Assembly: GCA_947169975.1 (NCBI GenBank) | Contig: CAMVRT010000014.1 | Coordinates: 1 to 63,586, forward strand | Direction: 5' to 3' | Source of the DNA: an uncultured Oscillospiraceae bacterium | GTDB lineage: Bacteria > Bacillota > Clostridia > Oscillospirales > Oscillospiraceae | DNA length: 63,586 nt | In this document: positions 59,376-63,586 of the stretch, one piece after another | Numbering within the stretch: position 1 is the first letter of the stretch | How the letters are laid out: each line of letters begins with the position of its first letter | The notes under the pieces: model-generated | What the model was told of the DNA's origin: nothing | The model's database searches: none | What the model saw: the letters and a program-made list of their open reading frames with translations, nothing else | Made by a program: the position numbers and the translations under genes

Positions 59376-59633
59376 ATGGAATTCAGTGATTTGCTTGCCG
59401 TGCTGATGGGCGTGGGAACCGTCTTTTTCGGCCTGATCTGTCTCATCGTGCTGGTCTGGGTCATGGGCAAGCTCTTCCGCGGCGTGGAGCAGCCTTCTCC
59501 CGCCCCTGTCCCCGCACCGGAGCGCACCGTGTCCAACGGCGGTGAGCTCATCGCAGCCATCTCCGCCGCCATCGCCGAGGAGCTGGGCACGGATGTTTCC
59601 GCGTTCCGCATCGTATCTGTCAGGAAACTCTGA
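59376..59633 (+). CDS. oadG: OadG-family sodium pump decarboxylase gamma subunit
   Basis: This 85-residue single-span membrane protein has an N-terminal helix (VLMGVGTVFFGLICLIVLVWVMGKLF), a Pro-rich linker and a C-terminal helix ending AIAEELGTDVSAFRIVSVRKL. That is the usual layout of the small subunit that holds the Na+-pumping decarboxylase complex together. The ATG at 59376 follows GGGAGG. It is the first gene of the operon. Confidence 0.88.
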   Translation: MEFSDLLAVLMGVGTVFFGLICLIVLVWVMGKLFRGVEQPSPAPVPAPERTVSNGGELIAAISAAIAEELGTDVSAFRIVSVRKL

Positions 59634-59648
59634 TAAGGAGGGTCTCTC

Positions 59649-59981
59649 ATGAAAAAGTACAAAGTCAACGTCAACGGCACCGTCTATGAGGTGGAGATCG
59701 AGGAGATCTCCGGCGCGGCAGCGGCTGCTCCCACTGCCCCGGCCGCTCCGGCTGCGCCTGCAGCCGGCGGCGAGGTCATCGCCGCACCCATGCCCGGCAG
59801 CATTCTGGCCGTCAACGTCAAGGCCGGCGACGCCGTGAAGAAAGGCCAGGTGCTGATGATCCTGGAGGCCATGAAGATGGAAAACGAGATCGTCTGTCCC
59901 CGGGACGGCACCGTGGTCTCTGTGTCCGTGAGCAAGGGCTCCGCCGTGGAGACCGGCGCGGCGCTGTGCGCCATCCGCTGA
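59649..59981 (+). CDS. Biotin carboxyl carrier protein of the decarboxylase
   Basis: This 110-residue carrier has a short N-terminal strand region, an Ala/Pro-rich flexible linker (about 24-42) and a biotinyl domain with the lysine site EAMKMENEI. It shuttles CO2 from the carboxyltransferase to the membrane beta subunit. AAGGAGG lies a few bases upstream. The next gene begins 19 bases later. Confidence 0.93.
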   Translation: MKKYKVNVNGTVYEVEIEEISGAAAAAPTAPAAPAAPAAGGEVIAAPMPGSILAVNVKAGDAVKKGQVLMILEAMKMENEIVCPRDGTVVSVSVSKGSAVETGAALCAIR

Positions 59982-60000
59982 GGCTGCGGAGGACGAAGCC

Positions 60001-61260
60001 ATGGAAGCAATACAAAACTTTTTGAACAGCACCGGCTTCGTGCAGTTCTTCGCAGGCGATAACTGGAAGTGCGCGGTGATGATCCTCATCGCCTGCGGCC
60101 TGCTGTGGCTGGGCATCGTGAAGAAATTTGAGCCGCTGCTGCTGGTGCCCATCGCCTTCGGCATGCTGCTGACCAACCTGCCCGGCGCCAATATGTTCCA
60201 CGAGATCCTGTTCGCCGGCGGCCATGTTCACTGGGACATCTTCGGCGGCGCACCGGTGACCCAGGAGTTTATCGATGAGATGGCCGCGGCCGGCGTGTCC
60301 GACGCGGTGCTCTCCACCGTCACCGTGGGGCACAGCGTCCCGGCGGGACTGCTGGACGTGCTGTATCTGGGCATCAAGCTGGGCCTCTACCCCTGCCTCA
60401 TCTTCCTGGGCGTGGGCGCTATGACCGATTTCAGCCCGCTGATTGCCAATCCCAAGAGCCTGCTGCTGGGCGCTGCCGCCCAGATCGGCATCTTCCTCAC
60501 CTTCGTGATCTTTCGCATGCTGGGCTTTTCCGGTGCGGAGGCGGCCTCCGTGGGCATCATCGGCGGTGCTGACGGCCCCACGGCCATCTTCACCACCGCC
60601 CTGCTGGCCCCCTCTCTGCTGGGACCCATCGCCGTGGCGGCCTATTCCTATATGGCGATGGTGCCGCTGATCCAGCCACCTATCATGAAGGCGCTGACCA
60701 CCGACGCCGAGCGCCGGATCGTCATGAAGCCTCTGCGCACCGTCACCAGGACGGAGAAGATCATCTTCCCCATCGTCGTCACCATTTTCGTAGCGCTGCT
60801 GGTGCCCTCCGCCGCCCCGCTGGTGGGCTTCCTGATGCTGGGCAATCTCATCAAGGAAAGCGGCGTCACCGAGCGGCTCAGCAAGACGGTGCAGAATGAG
60901 CTGATGAATACCGTCACCGTCTTCCTGGGCGTGTCCGTAGGCGCAACCGCCACGGGTGCAACCTTTATCGCCTGGAAAACGGCCGGTATCCTGATCTTCG
61001 GCGTTCTGGCCTTTGCGCTGGGCACTGCAGGCGGCGTGCTGCTGGCCAAGTTCATGAACCTGTTTCTCAAGGAGAAGATCAACCCGCTCATCGGCTCGGC
61101 CGGCGTATCCGCCGTGCCCATGGCAGCCCGTGTCAGCCAGAAGGTGGGGCAGCAGTACAATCCCCACAACTTCCTGCTGATGCACGCCATGGGTCCCAAC
61201 GTGGCCGGCGTCATCGGCTCCGCCATCGCCGCGGGCGTGCTGATCTCCCTGTTCGGTTAA
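60001..61260 (+). CDS. oadB: Sodium ion-translocating decarboxylase beta subunit
   Basis: This 419-residue membrane protein with about ten helices couples decarboxylation of carboxybiotin to Na+ export. Typical segments are GVGAMTDFSPLIANPK (with the key Asp), GIIGGADGPTAIF and MVPLIQPPIMKALTT, plus GVSVGATATGATF and AMGPNVAGVIGSA near the end. It is in the oad operon, 12 bases before the carboxyltransferase gene. Confidence 0.95.
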   Translation: MEAIQNFLNSTGFVQFFAGDNWKCAVMILIACGLLWLGIVKKFEPLLLVPIAFGMLLTNLPGANMFHEILFAGGHVHWDIFGGAPVTQEFIDEMAAAGVSDAVLSTVTVGHSVPAGLLDVLYLGIKLGLYPCLIFLGVGAMTDFSPLIANPKSLLLGAAAQIGIFLTFVIFRMLGFSGAEAASVGIIGGADGPTAIFTTALLAPSLLGPIAVAAYSYMAMVPLIQPPIMKALTTDAERRIVMKPLRTVTRTEKIIFPIVVTIFVALLVPSAAPLVGFLMLGNLIKESGVTERLSKTVQNELMNTVTVFLGVSVGATATGATFIAWKTAGILIFGVLAFALGTAGGVLLAKFMNLFLKEKINPLIGSAGVSAVPMAARVSQKVGQQYNPHNFLLMHAMGPNVAGVIGSAIAAGVLISLFG

Positions 61261-61272
61261 TGGAGGTACGAT

Positions 61273-62736
61273 ATGGAATTTCTGTCAAACAAGCCTCTGC
61301 TGATCACCGACACCATTCTCCGCGACGCGCACCAGTCCCAAGCCGCCACCCGCATGACGACGGCGGAGATGCTCCCCGCCCTGGAGATGCTGGACAGCAT
61401 CGGCTACTACTCTCTGGAGTGCTGGGGCGGCGCCACCTTCGACGCCTGCATGCGTTTTCTCAATGAGGATCCCTGGGAGCGTCTGCGCACCATCCGCGCT
61501 CATGTGAAGCACACCAAGCTGCAGATGCTGTTTCGCGGCCAGAACATTCTGGGCTACAAGCACTACGCCGACGATGTGGTGGACGCCTTCTGCCGCAAGA
61601 GTGTGGAAAACGGCATCGATATCATCCGCATTTTCGACGCCCTGAACGACGTCCGCAATTTGGAGGCCGCCATCCGTGCCACCAAAAAATACGGCGGTCA
61701 GGTGGAGGCGGCGCTCAGCTACACCATCTCCCCCATCCACAATGAGGCGTATTTCGTCAAGCTGGCCCGTGAACTGGAGCAGATGGGCGCCGACGCCATC
61801 TGCATCAAGGACATGGCCAACCTGCTGCTGCCCATGGAGGCCTATTCCCTGGTGAAAGCACTGAAGGAGACCGTCAGCGTCCCCATCCATCTCCACACCC
61901 ACAACACCACCGGCACCGGCGACATGACGCTGCTGATGGCGGCTTACGCCGGCGTGGATATCGTTGACACCGCCCTCTCACCCATGGCCAACGGCACCTC
62001 CCAGCCCGCCACCGAGTCTCTGGTGGCCACGCTGCAGGGCACCGTCCGTGATACGGGGCTGGATCTGGAGAAGATGTCCGGCGCAGCGGCCCATTTCCGC
62101 ACGGTGGCCCAGCGGCTGCAGGACGACGGGATTTTGAACCCCAAGGTTCTGCGAGTGGACACCAACACCCTGCGCTATCAGGTGCCCGGCGGCATGCTGT
62201 CCAACATGATCAACCAGCTGAAGGAGGCCAAGAAGGAGGATCGGCTCTACGACGTGCTGGAGGAGATCCCCCGTGTCCGCAGGGACTTCGGCTATCCCCC
62301 GCTGGTGACGCCCACCAGCCAGATCGTGGGAACCCAGTCTGTCATGAATGTCATCATGGGCGAACGGTACAAGGTGTTCCCCAAGGAGTCCAAGGCGCTG
62401 CTGCGCGGTGAATACGGCCGTCTGCCCGGCGAGGTCAACGATGAGGTGCGTGCCAAAGCCGGCATCAAGCCGGAGGATGTGATCACCTGCCGGCCTGCCG
62501 ATCTGCTGGAGCCGGAGCTGGAGAAGTACAAGGCGGAGTTCAAGGACATCGCCCGATCCGAGGAGGACGTGTTGAGTCTCGCCCTCTTCCCCCAGGTGGC
62601 CCCCAAGTTCTTGGAGCGGCGGGATCACCCGGAACGATTTGAGGCGGCTGCTTCCGTGCACGGCAAGCCAGCTGATCCCAACGCTGTGCGGGAAATCACC
62701 GTGCAGTGCGATGACAGCGTGATGCGGAATCTGTGA
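61273..62736 (+). CDS. oadA: Oxaloacetate decarboxylase alpha subunit (carboxyltransferase)
   Basis: This 487-residue carboxyltransferase moves CO2 from oxaloacetate to biotin, leaving pyruvate. It has the DRE-TIM barrel (TDTILRDAHQSQAATRM near residue 15, then the metal-binding HLHTHNTTG) and the PYC-like C-terminal conserved domain. The biotin domain is absent and supplied by the separate carrier gene. The set oadG-carrier-oadB-oadA is complete for a Na+ pump. Lactoyl or methylmalonyl substrates are unlikely given this carboxyltransferase type. Confidence 0.93.
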   Translation: MEFLSNKPLLITDTILRDAHQSQAATRMTTAEMLPALEMLDSIGYYSLECWGGATFDACMRFLNEDPWERLRTIRAHVKHTKLQMLFRGQNILGYKHYADDVVDAFCRKSVENGIDIIRIFDALNDVRNLEAAIRATKKYGGQVEAALSYTISPIHNEAYFVKLARELEQMGADAICIKDMANLLLPMEAYSLVKALKETVSVPIHLHTHNTTGTGDMTLLMAAYAGVDIVDTALSPMANGTSQPATESLVATLQGTVRDTGLDLEKMSGAAAHFRTVAQRLQDDGILNPKVLRVDTNTLRYQVPGGMLSNMINQLKEAKKEDRLYDVLEEIPRVRRDFGYPPLVTPTSQIVGTQSVMNVIMGERYKVFPKESKALLRGEYGRLPGEVNDEVRAKAGIKPEDVITCRPADLLEPELEKYKAEFKDIARSEEDVLSLALFPQVAPKFLERRDHPERFEAAASVHGKPADPNAVREITVQCDDSVMRNL

Positions 62737-62743
62737 GATATAC

Positions 62744-62779
62744 AAAGAAGTCCCGGACGATTCGTCCGGGGCTTCTTTT
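62744..62779 (+). terminator. Terminator of the oad operon
   Basis: AAAGAAGTCCCGGACGA and its near-complement form a long stem just after oadA, ending in TTTTAT. It overlaps the stop of the convergent acetyltransferase gene. Confidence 0.85.
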
Positions 62780-63224
62780 ATCCGCTGTACACCATTTCGA
62801 TTTCCGACAGTGTTTCCGAGAGAATATGACACTCCCCCGTGGCATGAAAGCCAAGCCGCTCATAGAGGTTCATGGCGCGCCGGTTGCTGTTCAGCACCCA
62901 CAGCGTCGGCGTCCCGGTGCATTTCTCCATGGCGAAGCGAAGAAGCTGTGTGCCGTATCCCCTGCCCTGCTCGTCCGGGAGCACGTACAAATCACCGACA
63001 ACATCATCCCGTATGGAAACAATTCCAACAGGTTTACCGGCATCAGACAGCAGATAGATGGCAGCACCTTTGTTCATTTGACTTTTCAAATATTCCATCT
63101 GCATCTCTGCCGTGTGTACGGCAATGAATTCCTCTGAACAAATGTCGCGATGTGATTCGCGCCAGGAGATGGCATGGACCTCTGCCGCCTGTCTGATATT
63201 AGTACCACAAACTATAATAATCAT
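62778..63224 (-). CDS. GNAT family N-acetyltransferase
   Basis: This 148-residue acetyltransferase has the acetyl-CoA loop LPDEQGRGYGTQLLRFAM (residues about 80-97) and the C-terminal LNSNRRAMNLYERLGF typical of the GNAT fold. The acceptor is unknown. It lies between the oad operon and the rRNA operon. Its GC content is lower than that of its neighbours. Confidence 0.88.
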   Translation of the reverse strand: MIIIVCGTNIRQAAEVHAISWRESHRDICSEEFIAVHTAEMQMEYLKSQMNKGAAIYLLSDAGKPVGIVSIRDDVVGDLYVLPDEQGRGYGTQLLRFAMEKCTGTPTLWVLNSNRRAMNLYERLGFHATGECHILSETLSEIEMVYSG

Positions 63225-63259
63225 AATTTATGCCTCAAGTCAATATGGTACGAAATAGC

Positions 63260-63291
63260 AAAAGGTCGCAACCTTTCGGTCACGACCTTTT
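63260..63291 (-). terminator. Terminator of the rRNA operon
   Basis: AAAAGGTCG and CGACCTTTT flank an inner CAACCTTTCGGTCA segment, directly after the 5S rRNA on the minus strand. Confidence 0.85.
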
Positions 63292-63293
63292 GT

Positions 63294-63408
<115 letters not shown>

Positions 63409-63586
63409 TGCGTCGACACAAGTTCCATATCACTCGCCGCGGCGTAAGCGCCACGTCTCACTCATTTCGCTGTGTCTCCTTTTCACATCACAAACGCTTC
63501 GCTGGTTTGTGATGTGAGTCAGGATAACGTATTTGTACCCTGAAAACCGAACAAAGAGGAGCGATGGGAGGAGTAAGACTATTTGG
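63409..63586 (-). other. 23S-5S intergenic spacer
   Basis: This has no coding content. It holds an inverted repeat (TCACATCACAAACG with CGTTTGTGATGTGA-like partner near 63482-63517) and the CCGAACAAAG stretch often seen in clostridial rRNA spacers. The 23S gene presumably lies just past the window edge. Confidence 0.6.

Overview
The window looks like a chromosomal segment of a GC-rich, anaerobic, spore-forming gut clostridium (Oscillospiraceae-like). The evidence is the strong AAGGAGG ribosome sites, a Rex regulator, PEP carboxykinase, a Na+-pumping oxaloacetate decarboxylase, a selenium-dependent-type xanthine dehydrogenase, a SpoIID-like protein and clostridial surface proteins. The genus assignment is inference. 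There is no prophage, transposase or CRISPR array.

Layout. 1-423: intergenic repeat with several hairpins. 424-5951: two secreted proteins built from the same Ig-like repeat (one with a transglutaminase-like domain) and a small hypothetical gene. 6024-9456: pckA, then a SpoIID-like peptidoglycan-binding protein and its small partner. 9614-13778: M18 aminopeptidase, MntP and a CaCA cation exchanger behind a yybP-ykoY Mn2+ riboswitch, then two hypothetical genes. 13805-20458: a molybdenum hydroxylase operon (mocA, Mo subunit, Fe-S subunit, FAD subunit, fused Fe-S/Mo xanthine dehydrogenase). 20756-24932: guaB, a CyuA-type cysteine desulfidase, and a CDF exporter behind a NiCo riboswitch. 24989-31087: histidine degradation (hutU divergent from ftcD-fchA-hutH, with hutD convergent). 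31102-42283: purine operon purE-C-F-M-N-O-H(transformylase)-D-L on the minus strand, whose last member is hutD. 42517-53893: cobalamin-regulated cluster. 53956-59167: PHP phosphoesterase, membrane protein, tRNA-Arg(CCG) with tandem tRNA-derived repeats, rex, a tiny Cys-rich protein, a Nudix hydrolase and sfsA. 59376-62736: oxaloacetate decarboxylase operon with a Rex-like operator. 62778-63408: an acetyltransferase and 5S rRNA.

How the genes work together. Histidine is converted to glutamate and a formyl/methenyl-THF one-carbon unit. PurN and the AICAR transformylase next door consume formyl-THF, IMPDH takes IMP to GMP, and xanthine dehydrogenase acts on purines. Oxaloacetate made by PEP carboxykinase is a plausible substrate for the Na+ pump, which Rex probably controls through NADH/NAD+.

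The best candidate for an undescribed system is 42.5-53.9 kb. Two paralogous secreted proteins (NEAT-like, FIVAR-like and a shared beta-rich module) flank a BtuFCD-type ABC transporter. There are two separate cobalamin riboswitches, one before each surface protein. I infer a Gram-positive surface relay for corrinoid capture. A second candidate is an intergenic element present twice (61-298 and 57546-57699) whose three hairpins keep their pairing through compensatory base changes.
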